From NCBI GenBank assembly GCA_017506865.1, contig JAFCMP010000527.1, positions 1-64,000 on the forward strand: DNA of 64,000 nucleotides. Reading direction: 5' to 3'. This DNA comes from Tribonema minus (Eukaryota > Sar > Xanthophyceae > Tribonematales > Tribonemataceae). Position numbers and translations under genes: made by a program. The notes below the pieces were generated by a model. The model was given only the letters and a program-made list of their open reading frames with translations. It was not told the DNA's origin and did not search any database. This document shows, in pieces, positions 12,032-23,865 of this stretch (within the stretch, counting starts at the first letter, position 1; every line of letters begins with the position of its first letter).

Positions 12032-12238
12032 ATGCCCCGTGCTCTGACGACAGCCCAGGCCAAGAGCGCGGCTATGGCTCTGCGCTACGACCCGGCAGAG
12101 GCTGCAATAGGGCGCGAGGACCCCAACTGTGGCTATACCAAAGAAAACTGTTTCTTGTGTTGCAAGATATTTGAAGATGGCTACACTGCTGAGAAGCATG
12201 ACACGCTGGAGGCATGGGTGCAGCTGTACAAGCAGTAA
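12032..12238 (+). CDS. Small Cys-containing hypothetical ORF in array unit 1 (68 residues)
   Basis: Begins MPRALTTAQAKSAAMALRYD and has a compact cysteine cluster, CGYTKENCFLCCKIF, then an acidic/aromatic end EAWVQLYKQ and stop. It could be a small zinc-binding piece, but no family is recognised. A frame upstream to 11954 is also open. The stop falls at the unit junction. The bases CAAGCA/GTAAAT also look like a 5' splice site in the non-array sequence near 22550, so this may be the first exon of a larger gene captured by the array. Confidence 0.35.
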   Translation: MPRALTTAQAKSAAMALRYDPAEAAIGREDPNCGYTKENCFLCCKIFEDGYTAEKHDTLEAWVQLYKQ

Positions 12239-15029
12239 ACGCTCGAACGCATGCTGCACCTGCATGGCTGCGCTACCGCGGCAGCCATGAAGTCACACCT
12301 GCTGGCCGCCTGCACTGCTGGTGACAATGACGAAGCCAGCAGTGGCAGCGTGCTTGTATTGCCGCGCTTGGGCCCGCCAGAACTCACGGACATCGCAGTG
12401 CCGCTGCGGGCATCACGGTTGCCGGAGCGACGAGGCGGTCTGGGCATGCCGCTTTTGGGGCTACTGGCACCAGCCGCATACACGGCCCAGGCATGCACAA
12501 CACTGCGGCCAGCAATAATTCATGCAACTGTGGCAGCAGGGGCCCTGAGGCTCGGTTACCTGGTACTGACGAACAAGGCGCAGTGACCTGGTTTGCGCAG
12601 CACTCATGCGCAATTTGCAAGGACCAGGGGCTGCCGCCAATCATCGAGGCCGTGCGACGCTCTACGCGAGCGCTGACAGCTGATGGCGGCGAAAAATCAC
12701 GCACAGCTGTGGCCGAGCAGCTCCCAGCATCGTTGCTACGGTGGGCAGCAGATACGACGGCCGCAGCGTCGACGCTCCCCACTGCGGTGCAAGCAATCTA
12801 CGCCGCAACTGCCGTCACGGAGACGGTGACCACTGAGCCAGCCCCACACACCCACGGCATTGCGCCTGGCGCCGAGGCGGCCGCTGCGGCGGCGACCGTA
12901 CTTGGCCCTCAAGCCGCTGCCGCGGCTGCCTCTTCCACGCCCGCTAAGCACAAACTAGCGCGGAAGAAAGCAACTGCAGCGGCGGGCAGGAGGACGACGA
13001 CGACGACTGGGAGGCCTATGCTGACGAGATCTGCAGGAAGGTAGTGCCTCGCCGCCGGCGTGGTCACTTCACACACGGACTACAGGCCGGCCTTTCACAT
13101 GTTCTTCGACGCCAATACGAGGATTGCCTGGTGAAGGACCTAGATGCTGCCTCGGCTGGTGCCGAGGGCAAGCTGACGCAGGCTGCACCTATTCAAGTTG
13201 GTGACTCGCGCAACACCAGCCGCCGCCGCCAACAGGCTAGCGCGCAGGTCCTGGCGCAGCTGCGCAGCCAGCGTGCGTCCGGGGCAATGGCGTGGATGAG
13301 CGTGCCACCCGCTACCAATGACCGCCCGGGTACGGCGCCCATGTCCAGTATGACAGCAGCCATGATGATTTTGGTTGCGATCTTCATAGACGGGTGGGGC
13401 ATACAGGGCGAGGTGTGCCCATGGCGGTGCAGTGACGTGAGCCCCACCTCCACGCATGTGATCAGCTGCCCCAGCCAGCACATACGGGGGCACAACGCGA
13501 CACACACTGCCCAAAAACGGTGCCTGCAGCGCATCATGAGACAGCACCATGTCTCTATTGTCCGCAATGAGGATGCTAGCGTCTTCAAGGTACCGGGGTA
13601 TCGGGCGGACACAGTCATTGACCCAGGGTGTCTGCACTTTAGCAGTGCATACCGTAACAAGGGAATAGTGCTAGACACAAGTGTGCGCGCGCCCACAGCG
13701 AGCTCGTACCTGACAGGCAAAACAAATGCCTCGAACACGGACGGCTATGCTGCTGGGGTGGGGGAGGACGCGAAGGTCAAGCACCACACCGGCACCTTGA
13801 CGTCATCTTGGGCTTTTGCGCCATTCGTGCAGCAGTCGTACGGACGGCTGGGCAAGCAGACAAGACTTTTTGTCAAGGAGTTGGCAATGCATTCAGCACT
13901 GTGCTCAGGGGGGGGGGAGGCAGATGTGTTACGCAAGGCCGGGTTAGCTAAGCGTCAGATCCTCATTGAGCTGAGCATGTCGCTGGCGCGGGAGTTGGCG
14001 GAGCGCGTCATGGCGTACACACGCGGAGCGCGAATGCTGGGCTGTGTTGCAGCGCCGGTATCCAAGCTCCTAGGACACAGCGCAGACTAGGCTGCTGCGT
14101 TGACGCAAGCTGTTCGATTGCATAGGCAACCCGGCCTCCCTTGGGCCTTTATAAATACAAGTCCACACGTACTGAGTCAACAAGTTCAGTCTGTAAGGCT
14201 ACCTGCACTCTGCTTCACTATACAGTGTAGTAACTCATCATATTATACAAATCTCACAAAGTCATAATCAAGTTCTACACAGCTTAGAGCTGCATTGCAC
14301 TCTCTTGTGTGAGCTGAAGGTTGGCCTACATGCTGCTGTCCTGTCCTCTACTGCTTGTGTTTGAATGATATTGAAGTTTATAGTTGGAACGTCTAAAGGC
14401 TGCCTCAGATATTACTTTTCCAAAGAGGCTGACCCAAAATGGCGCTGGTACGACGCTCGTTTCGTTTTTTTTTGCTTTGCATTTTATTATCTGGAATCTT
14501 TTTTAATATTGAACCACTAGGTGAGGACTGAATCCATTACAGAAAGTCCAGAGCCCTGAAAGTTACCTACGGGTTGTCTCACTATGTTGTTGTGTACTGA
14601 GTCAATAAGTTCAGTCTTTAAGACCACCTGCTTTCTGCTTCACTATACAGTGTACTCAGGCTACGACGCTCGGTGGACTTCTGTTACTTGACATAATATT
14701 ATTTGGAATCAGTTCAGAAGTAGAATCACTACCACATAGCCGCAGTGTCTCACTCCACACATATCACTACCAAGCAGCCAGAGTGTCTCATTCCACACAG
14801 CCACAGGCACACCACACACAAGATGCCCCGTGCTCTGACGACAGCCCAGGCCAAGAGCGCGGCTATGGCTCTGCGCTACGACCCGGCAGAGGCTGCAATA
14901 GGGCGCGAGGACCCCAACTGTGGCTATACCAAAGAAAACTGTTTCTTGTGTTGCAAGATATTTGAAGATGGCTACACTGCTGAGAAGCATGACACGCTGG
15001 AGGCATGGGTGCAGCTGTACAAGCAGTAA
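12239..15029 (+). repeat. Tandem array unit 2 (2,791 bases), with retroelement pseudogene
   Basis: Matches unit 1 throughout wherever I compared them. It carries the family A fragment (12239-14171, including the endonuclease frame 13044-14090), the subtelomeric repeat and another 68-residue ORF. The same net 8-base insertion and one-base loss are present, so it descends from one already-broken copy and not from separate insertions. Confidence 0.95.
14823..15029 (+). CDS. Small Cys-containing hypothetical ORF, array unit 2
   Basis: Same translated sequence as the ORF at 12032-12238. Whether it is expressed is unknown. Confidence 0.3.
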   Translation: MPRALTTAQAKSAAMALRYDPAEAAIGREDPNCGYTKENCFLCCKIFEDGYTAEKHDTLEAWVQLYKQ

Positions 15030-17821
15030 ACGCTCGAACGCATGCTGCACCTGCATGGCTGCGCTACCGCGGCAGCCATGAAGTCACACCTGCTGGCCGC
15101 CTGCACTGCTGGTGACAATGACGAAGCCAGCAGTGGCAGCGTGCTTGTATTGCCGCGCTTGGGCCCGCCAGAACTCACGGACATCGCAGTGCCGCTGCGG
15201 GCATCACGGTTGCCGGAGCGACGAGGCGGTCTGGGCATGCCGCTTTTGGGGCTACTGGCACCAGCCGCATACACGGCCCAGGCATGCACAACACTGCGGC
15301 CAGCAATAATTCATGCAACTGTGGCAGCAGGGGCCCTGAGGCTCGGTTACCTGGTACTGACGAACAAGGCGCAGTGACCTGGTTTGCGCAGCACTCATGC
15401 GCAATTTGCAAGGACCAGGGGCTGCCGCCAATCATCGAGGCCGTGCGACGCTCTACGCGAGCGCTGACAGCTGATGGCGGCGAAAAATCACGCACAGCTG
15501 TGGCCGAGCAGCTCCCAGCATCGTTGCTACGGTGGGCAGCAGATACGACGGCCGCAGCGTCGACGCTCCCCACTGCGGTGCAAGCAATCTACGCCGCAAC
15601 TGCCGTCACGGAGACGGTGACCACTGAGCCAGCCCCACACACCCACGGCATTGCGCCTGGCGCCGAGGCGGCCGCTGCGGCGGCGACCGTACTTGGCCCT
15701 CAAGCCGCTGCCGCGGCTGCCTCTTCCACGCCCGCTAAGCACAAACTAGCGCGGAAGAAAGCAACTGCAGCGGCGGGCAGGAGGACGACGACGACGACTG
15801 GGAGGCCTATGCTGACGAGATCTGCAGGAAGGTAGTGCCTCGCCGCCGGCGTGGTCACTTCACACACGGACTACAGGCCGGCCTTTCACATGTTCTTCGA
15901 CGCCAATACGAGGATTGCCTGGTGAAGGACCTAGATGCTGCCTCGGCTGGTGCCGAGGGCAAGCTGACGCAGGCTGCACCTATTCAAGTTGGTGACTCGC
16001 GCAACACCAGCCGCCGCCGCCAACAGGCTAGCGCGCAGGTCCTGGCGCAGCTGCGCAGCCAGCGTGCGTCCGGGGCAATGGCGTGGATGAGCGTGCCACC
16101 CGCTACCAATGACCGCCCGGGTACGGCGCCCATGTCCAGTATGACAGCAGCCATGATGATTTTGGTTGCGATCTTCATAGACGGGTGGGGCATACAGGGC
16201 GAGGTGTGCCCATGGCGGTGCAGTGACGTGAGCCCCACCTCCACGCATGTGATCAGCTGCCCCAGCCAGCACATACGGGGGCACAACGCGACACACACTG
16301 CCCAAAAACGGTGCCTGCAGCGCATCATGAGACAGCACCATGTCTCTATTGTCCGCAATGAGGATGCTAGCGTCTTCAAGGTACCGGGGTATCGGGCGGA
16401 CACAGTCATTGACCCAGGGTGTCTGCACTTTAGCAGTGCATACCGTAACAAGGGAATAGTGCTAGACACAAGTGTGCGCGCGCCCACAGCGAGCTCGTAC
16501 CTGACAGGCAAAACAAATGCCTCGAACACGGACGGCTATGCTGCTGGGGTGGGGGAGGACGCGAAGGTCAAGCACCACACCGGCACCTTGACGTCATCTT
16601 GGGCTTTTGCGCCATTCGTGCAGCAGTCGTACGGACGGCTGGGCAAGCAGACAAGACTTTTTGTCAAGGAGTTGGCAATGCATTCAGCACTGTGCTCAGG
16701 GGGGGGGGGAGGCAGATGTGTTACGCAAGGCCGGGTTAGCTAAGCGTCAGATCCTCATTGAGCTGAGCATGTCGCTGGCGCGGGAGTTGGCGGAGCGCGT
16801 CATGGCGTACACACGCGGAGCGCGAATGCTGGGCTGTGTTGCAGCGCCGGTATCCAAGCTCCTAGGACACAGCGCAGACTAGGCTGCTGCGTTGACGCAA
16901 GCTGTTCGATTGCATAGGCAACCCGGCCTCCCTTGGGCCTTTATAAATACAAGTCCACACGTACTGAGTCAACAAGTTCAGTCTGTAAGGCTACCTGCAC
17001 TCTGCTTCACTATACAGTGTAGTAACTCATCATATTATACAAATCTCACAAAGTCATAATCAAGTTCTACACAGCTTAGAGCTGCATTGCACTCTCTTGT
17101 GTGAGCTGAAGGTTGGCCTACATGCTGCTGTCCTGTCCTCTACTGCTTGTGTTTGAATGATATTGAAGTTTATAGTTGGAACGTCTAAAGGCTGCCTCAG
17201 ATATTACTTTTCCAAAGAGGCTGACCCAAAATGGCGCTGGTACGACGCTCGTTTCGTTTTTTTTTGCTTTGCATTTTATTATCTGGAATCTTTTTTAATA
17301 TTGAACCACTAGGTGAGGACTGAATCCATTACAGAAAGTCCAGAGCCCTGAAAGTTACCTACGGGTTGTCTCACTATGTTGTTGTGTACTGAGTCAATAA
17401 GTTCAGTCTTTAAGACCACCTGCTTTCTGCTTCACTATACAGTGTACTCAGGCTACGACGCTCGGTGGACTTCTGTTACTTGACATAATATTATTTGGAA
17501 TCAGTTCAGAAGTAGAATCACTACCACATAGCCGCAGTGTCTCACTCCACACATATCACTACCAAGCAGCCAGAGTGTCTCATTCCACACAGCCACAGGC
17601 ACACCACACACAAGATGCCCCGTGCTCTGACGACAGCCCAGGCCAAGAGCGCGGCTATGGCTCTGCGCTACGACCCGGCAGAGGCTGCAATAGGGCGCGA
17701 GGACCCCAACTGTGGCTATACCAAAGAAAACTGTTTCTTGTGTTGCAAGATATTTGAAGATGGCTACACTGCTGAGAAGCATGACACGCTGGAGGCATGG
17801 GTGCAGCTGTACAAGCAGTAA
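15030..17821 (+). repeat. Tandem array unit 3 (2,792 bases), with retroelement pseudogene
   Basis: Differs from units 1, 2 and 4 by one extra G in the G-run near 16700, which shifts the endonuclease frame and gives an early stop at 16743. Homopolymer length could be a sequencing artefact. Otherwise the order is the same: element fragment 15030-16963, repeat block 16964-17536, small ORF. Confidence 0.93.
17615..17821 (+). CDS. Small Cys-containing hypothetical ORF, array unit 3
   Basis: Same translated sequence as the ORF at 12032-12238. Confidence 0.3.
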   Translation: MPRALTTAQAKSAAMALRYDPAEAAIGREDPNCGYTKENCFLCCKIFEDGYTAEKHDTLEAWVQLYKQ

Positions 17822-20612
17822 ACGCTCGAACGCATGCTGCACCTGCATGGCTGCGCTACCGCGGCAGCCATGAAGTCACACCTGCTGGCCGCCTGCACTG
17901 CTGGTGACAATGACGAAGCCAGCAGTGGCAGCGTGCTTGTATTGCCGCGCTTGGGCCCGCCAGAACTCACGGACATCGCAGTGCCGCTGCGGGCATCACG
18001 GTTGCCGGAGCGACGAGGCGGTCTGGGCATGCCGCTTTTGGGGCTACTGGCACCAGCCGCATACACGGCCCAGGCATGCACAACACTGCGGCCAGCAATA
18101 ATTCATGCAACTGTGGCAGCAGGGGCCCTGAGGCTCGGTTACCTGGTACTGACGAACAAGGCGCAGTGACCTGGTTTGCGCAGCACTCATGCGCAATTTG
18201 CAAGGACCAGGGGCTGCCGCCAATCATCGAGGCCGTGCGACGCTCTACGCGAGCGCTGACAGCTGATGGCGGCGAAAAATCACGCACAGCTGTGGCCGAG
18301 CAGCTCCCAGCATCGTTGCTACGGTGGGCAGCAGATACGACGGCCGCAGCGTCGACGCTCCCCACTGCGGTGCAAGCAATCTACGCCGCAACTGCCGTCA
18401 CGGAGACGGTGACCACTGAGCCAGCCCCACACACCCACGGCATTGCGCCTGGCGCCGAGGCGGCCGCTGCGGCGGCGACCGTACTTGGCCCTCAAGCCGC
18501 TGCCGCGGCTGCCTCTTCCACGCCCGCTAAGCACAAACTAGCGCGGAAGAAAGCAACTGCAGCGGCGGGCAGGAGGACGACGACGACGACTGGGAGGCCT
18601 ATGCTGACGAGATCTGCAGGAAGGTAGTGCCTCGCCGCCGGCGTGGTCACTTCACACACGGACTACAGGCCGGCCTTTCACATGTTCTTCGACGCCAATA
18701 CGAGGATTGCCTGGTGAAGGACCTAGATGCTGCCTCGGCTGGTGCCGAGGGCAAGCTGACGCAGGCTGCACCTATTCAAGTTGGTGACTCGCGCAACACC
18801 AGCCGCCGCCGCCAACAGGCTAGCGCGCAGGTCCTGGCGCAGCTGCGCAGCCAGCGTGCGTCCGGGGCAATGGCGTGGATGAGCGTGCCACCCGCTACCA
18901 ATGACCGCCCGGGTACGGCGCCCATGTCCAGTATGACAGCAGCCATGATGATTTTGGTTGCGATCTTCATAGACGGGTGGGGCATACAGGGCGAGGTGTG
19001 CCCATGGCGGTGCAGTGACGTGAGCCCCACCTCCACGCATGTGATCAGCTGCCCCAGCCAGCACATACGGGGGCACAACGCGACACACACTGCCCAAAAA
19101 CGGTGCCTGCAGCGCATCATGAGACAGCACCATGTCTCTATTGTCCGCAATGAGGATGCTAGCGTCTTCAAGGTACCGGGGTATCGGGCGGACACAGTCA
19201 TTGACCCAGGGTGTCTGCACTTTAGCAGTGCATACCGTAACAAGGGAATAGTGCTAGACACAAGTGTGCGCGCGCCCACAGCGAGCTCGTACCTGACAGG
19301 CAAAACAAATGCCTCGAACACGGACGGCTATGCTGCTGGGGTGGGGGAGGACGCGAAGGTCAAGCACCACACCGGCACCTTGACGTCATCTTGGGCTTTT
19401 GCGCCATTCGTGCAGCAGTCGTACGGACGGCTGGGCAAGCAGACAAGACTTTTTGTCAAGGAGTTGGCAATGCATTCAGCACTGTGCTCAGGGGGGGGGG
19501 AGGCAGATGTGTTACGCAAGGCCGGGTTAGCTAAGCGTCAGATCCTCATTGAGCTGAGCATGTCGCTGGCGCGGGAGTTGGCGGAGCGCGTCATGGCGTA
19601 CACACGCGGAGCGCGAATGCTGGGCTGTGTTGCAGCGCCGGTATCCAAGCTCCTAGGACACAGCGCAGACTAGGCTGCTGCGTTGACGCAAGCTGTTCGA
19701 TTGCATAGGCAACCCGGCCTCCCTTGGGCCTTTATAAATACAAGTCCACACGTACTGAGTCAACAAGTTCAGTCTGTAAGGCTACCTGCACTCTGCTTCA
19801 CTATACAGTGTAGTAACTCATCATATTATACAAATCTCACAAAGTCATAATCAAGTTCTACACAGCTTAGAGCTGCATTGCACTCTCTTGTGTGAGCTGA
19901 AGGTTGGCCTACATGCTGCTGTCCTGTCCTCTACTGCTTGTGTTTGAATGATATTGAAGTTTATAGTTGGAACGTCTAAAGGCTGCCTCAGATATTACTT
20001 TTCCAAAGAGGCTGACCCAAAATGGCGCTGGTACGACGCTCGTTTCGTTTTTTTTTGCTTTGCATTTTATTATCTGGAATCTTTTTTAATATTGAACCAC
20101 TAGGTGAGGACTGAATCCATTACAGAAAGTCCAGAGCCCTGAAAGTTACCTACGGGTTGTCTCACTATGTTGTTGTGTACTGAGTCAATAAGTTCAGTCT
20201 TTAAGACCACCTGCTTTCTGCTTCACTATACAGTGTACTCAGGCTACGACGCTCGGTGGACTTCTGTTACTTGACATAATATTATTTGGAATCAGTTCAG
20301 AAGTAGAATCACTACCACATAGCCGCAGTGTCTCACTCCACACATATCACTACCAAGCAGCCAGAGTGTCTCATTCCACACAGCCACAGGCACACCACAC
20401 ACAAGATGCCCCGTGCTCTGACGACAGCCCAGGCCAAGAGCGCGGCTATGGCTCTGCGCTACGACCCGGCAGAGGCTGCAATAGGGCGCGAGGACCCCAA
20501 CTGTGGCTATACCAAAGAAAACTGTTTCTTGTGTTGCAAGATATTTGAAGATGGCTACACTGCTGAGAAGCATGACACGCTGGAGGCATGGGTGCAGCTG
20601 TACAAGCAGTAA
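17822..20612 (+). repeat. Tandem array unit 4 (2,791 bases), with retroelement pseudogene
   Basis: Element fragment 17822-19754 (endonuclease frame 18627-19673), repeat block 19755-20327 and small ORF. Same order and same inherited indels as unit 1. Confidence 0.95.
20406..20612 (+). CDS. Small Cys-containing hypothetical ORF, array unit 4
   Basis: Same translated sequence as the ORF at 12032-12238. Confidence 0.3.
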   Translation: MPRALTTAQAKSAAMALRYDPAEAAIGREDPNCGYTKENCFLCCKIFEDGYTAEKHDTLEAWVQLYKQ

Positions 20613-22547
20613 ACGCTCGAACGCATGCTGCACCTGCATGGCTGCGCTACCGCGGCAGCCATGAAGTCACACCTGCTGGCCGCCTGCACTGCTGGTGACA
20701 ATGACGAAGCCAGCAGTGGCAGCGTGCTTGTATTGCCGCGCTTGGGCCCGCCAGAACTCACGGACATCGCAGTGCCGCTGCGGGCATCACGGTTGCCGGA
20801 GCGATGAGGCGGTCTGGGCATGCCGCTTTTGGGGCTACTGGCACCAGCCGCATACACGGCCCAGGCATGCACAACACTGCGGCCAGCAATAATTCATGCA
20901 ACTGTGGCAGCAGGGGCCCTGAGGCTCGGTTACCTGGTACTGACGAACAAGGCGCAGTGACCTGGTTTGCGCAGCACTCATGCGCAATTTGCAAGGACCA
21001 GGGGCTGCCGCCAATCATCGAGGCCGTGCGACGCTCTACGCGAGCGCTGACAGCTGATGGCGGCGAAAAATCACGCACAGCTGTGGCCGAGCAGCTCCCA
21101 GCATCGTTGCTACGGTGGGCAGCAGATACGACGGCCGCAGCGTCGACGCTCCCCACTGCGGTGCAAGCAATCTACGCCGCAACTGCCGTCACGGAGACGG
21201 TGACCACTGAGCCAGCCCCACACACCCACGGCATTGCGCCTGGCGCCGAGGCGGCCGCTGCGGCGGCGACCGTACTTGGCCCTCAAGCCGCTGCCGCGGC
21301 TGCCTCTTCCACGCCCGCTAAGCACAAACTAGCGCGGAAGAAAGCAACTGCAGCGGCGGGCAGGAGGACGACGACGACGACTGGGAGGCCTATGCTGACG
21401 AGATCTGCAGGAAGGTAGTGCCTCGCCGCCGGCGCGGTCACTTCACACACGGACTACAGGCCGGCCTTTCACATGTTCTTCGACGCCAATACGAGGATTG
21501 CCTGGTGAAGGACCTAGAGGCTGCCTCGGCTGGTGCCGAGGGCAAGCTGACGCGGGCTGCACCTATTCAAGTTGGTGACTCGCGCGACACCAGCCGCCGC
21601 CGCCAACAGGCTAGCGCGCGGGTCCTGGCGCAGCTGCGCAGCCAGCGTGCGTCCGGGGCAATGGCGTGGATGAGCGTGCCACCCGCTACCAATGACCGCC
21701 CGGGTACGGCGCCCATGTCCAGTATGGCAGCAGCCACGATGATTTTGGTTGCGATCTTCATAGACGGGTGGGGCATACAGGGCGAGATGTGCCCATGGCG
21801 GTGCAGTGACGTGAGCCCCACCTCCACGCATGCGATCAGCTGCCCCAGCCAGCACATACGGGGGCACAACGCGACACACACTGCCCAAAAACGGTGCCTG
21901 CAGCGCATCTTGAGACAGCACCATGTCTCTATTGTCCGCAATGAGGATGCTAGCGTCTTCAAGGTACCGGGGTATCGGGCGGACACTGTCCTTGACCCAG
22001 GGTGTCTGCACTTTAGCAGTGCATACCGCAACAAGGGAATAGTGCTAGACACAAGTGTGCGCGCGCCCACAGCGAGCTCGTACCTGACAGGCAAAACAAA
22101 TGCCTCAAACACGGACGGCTATGCTGCTGGGGTGGGGGAGGACGCGAAGGTCAAGCACCACACCGGCACCTTGACGTCATCTTGGGCTTTTGTGCCATTC
22201 GTGCAGGAGTCGTACGGACGGCTGGGCAAGCAGACAAGACTTTTTGTCAAGGAGTTGGCAATGCATTCAGCACTGTGCTCAGGGGGGGGGGAGGCAGATG
22301 TGTTACGCAAGGCCGGGTTAGCTAAGCGTCAGATCCTCATTGAGCTGAGCATGTCGCTGGCGCGGGAGTTGGCGGAGCGCGTCATGGCGTACACACGCGG
22401 AGCGCGAATGCTGGGCTGTGTTGCAGCGCCGGTATCCAAGCTCCTAGGACACAGCGCAGACTAGGCTGCTGCGTTGACGCAAGCTTTTCGATTGCATAGG
22501 CAACCCGGCCTCCCTTGGGCCTTTATAAAATACAAGTCCATACGTAC
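20613..22547 (+). pseudogene. Shortened, diverged array unit 5: family A retrotransposon fragment
   Basis: The innermost unit has the element part only. It carries the array-specific indels, a nonsense change in the first frame (CGATGAG near 20804), and from about 21434 onward many substitutions relative to units 1-4, several of which match the intact element. The endonuclease frame 21418-22464 is open and has the CPWRC...H...C zinc knuckle, YRADTVLDPG and VLDTSVRAP. After the 3' UTR it joins GTACAAGCAGTAAATG directly, lacking the repeat block and small ORF present in the other units. Confidence 0.9.
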
Positions 22548-22651
22548 AAGCAGTAAATGCAGTAAATGCAACACACACCTGCACACATGGCTATGGCCTA
22601 TGTCTCTATTCTGCTGCCCCTGCTGCTGTGTGGGATGCGCATGTGTTTGAC

Positions 22652-22795
22652 ATGATGCTTGACGACGCAACACTTCCAGATCCGGCATTGCACAACATGG
22701 TATTTGACGACCAGCACGTTGGGCAGAAGTGCTTGTTTCTGAACCTTCTGCTAAAGGCGGTAGAGTCATTATATAGCAGATGTTTGCCGATCTGA
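22652..22795 (+). CDS. Hypothetical short ORF next to the array
   Basis: Open frame of 47 codons starting MMLDDATLPDPALHNMVFDD and continuing through FLNLLLKAVESLYSRCLPI, with the frame open further upstream. It lies just downstream of the sequence that in array units encodes the 68-residue ORF, so both could be exons of one gene. No family is recognised. Confidence 0.25.
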   Translation: MMLDDATLPDPALHNMVFDDQHVGQKCLFLNLLLKAVESLYSRCLPI

Positions 22796-23520
22796 TGCAT
22801 ACTTGTAAACTCATACTACCATTGGACACCAGCAGAAGGGTATGTATGACCCTGGTACGCGCAAGACATTGGTGCCTCATTGTGCTGCGATGCAATGCTT
22901 CGATGCAATGCTTCTACCGCTGTTGCAAGCTTGTTGCGCTGGTCAAGTCGTGCCGGAAACCAGTGCACGTAATGTCTACGAGCAGTTGCACAGCTTGAGA
23001 TTATCATCAGCCGCCGGTGAAAGGTGATATTGTACAAAGGCAGCTGAAATTCATGTGCCGAGTCTCGTCATGCTGTCGTGGAGTTTGCATGTCTAGGCGC
23101 ACACATTAAAAGCACTGGTGAATGCAACGGAAAAGTTGCATCAAAAGTACCAGCGAGCATGAGACTGAAACAGATCTACGACACTATAGCTAGACCAAGC
23201 ACAGTATATGCAGTTGGGGAACTGCTCAGATCCGCATCATTTGTGTACTTCTTACATGCATGCTAGTTCACAGCACGTGGTGTGTCGCATCTGTGATCGC
23301 CGTGTCTGCAGCCTCCACGTTTTCTTTTGGGTTAGTGGAGCAGACAATCTACTTGTTCTGCTCGCGCCATGTGACGATGCCTCTAACTATGCACTTTGTC
23401 ACTGCTGGCATAGCGGTGCTGAGCACTGCAGCATCGCTCGTTGGCTACGAACTGCTGCGGCTGCAGTGCATGGCAATGCTTCAGCTTCGGTGACGAGGAT
23501 GTCGTGACGACATCTGCCAG
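22796..23520. other. Interval without a recognised gene
   Basis: Contains a plus-strand open frame at 23260-23493 with two hydrophobic stretches (such as ASVIAVSAASTFSFG and FVTAGIAVLSTAASLVG), possibly part of a membrane protein, but with no family match or splice context I can defend. Confidence 0.3.
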
Positions 23521-23529
23521 TGTCAGAGG

Positions 23530-23865
23530 TGCTGCCTGGCCCCCGTATTTCTCAGTGAGGTAGGTGTAGTAATACGTGACAAATGCATGCTGCTGCTGGA
23601 ACTGCATGGGACCTGGGGACTCGGAACCTACGCCAGGCGCCAGAAAAAGGCAAAGTGTGATGCTGTTTGTGAAGAAAAAGTCTCTCACGTACACTGAAGA
23701 GAAACACTCCAAGTGTGCGCAGTTTGCTCAAGTGGTGATGCCTGGCCCCCGTACTTCTCAATGAGGTAGTAGTAGACGACAAATGCACGCTGCTGCTGCG
23801 TCGCTGCTGCTGGAGCCGCATGGAACTGGGGACTTGAAACCTGCCAGGCGCCAGATAAGTGCAAA
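23530..23865 (-). repeat. Duplicated exon-like segment, two copies about 213 bases apart
   Basis: Two minus-strand segments each follow an acceptor-like TGGCGCCTGGC(GT)AG (exon starts 23627 and 23840) and encode related peptides: FQQQHAFVTYYYTYLTEKYG then GQAAPL, and QQQRAFVVYYYLIEKYG then GQASPL. Protein-level similarity in the same frame with conserved splice signals suggests a duplicated coding exon of an unrecognised gene. The two copies could also be the remains of one. Confidence 0.45.

Larger units (their letters stand above)
9448..12238 (+). repeat. Tandem array unit 1 (2,791 bases)
   Basis: First of four whole head-to-tail units. The unit holds the last part of family A ORF2 with its 3' UTR (to 11380), a subtelomeric repeat (11381-11953) and a 68-residue ORF (12032-12238). 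Unit starts at 9448, 12239, 15030, 17822 and 20613 begin with ACGCTCGAACGCATG. In unit 1 the sequence to the left is the continuing element, so this is where the repeat was seeded. Confidence 0.95.
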
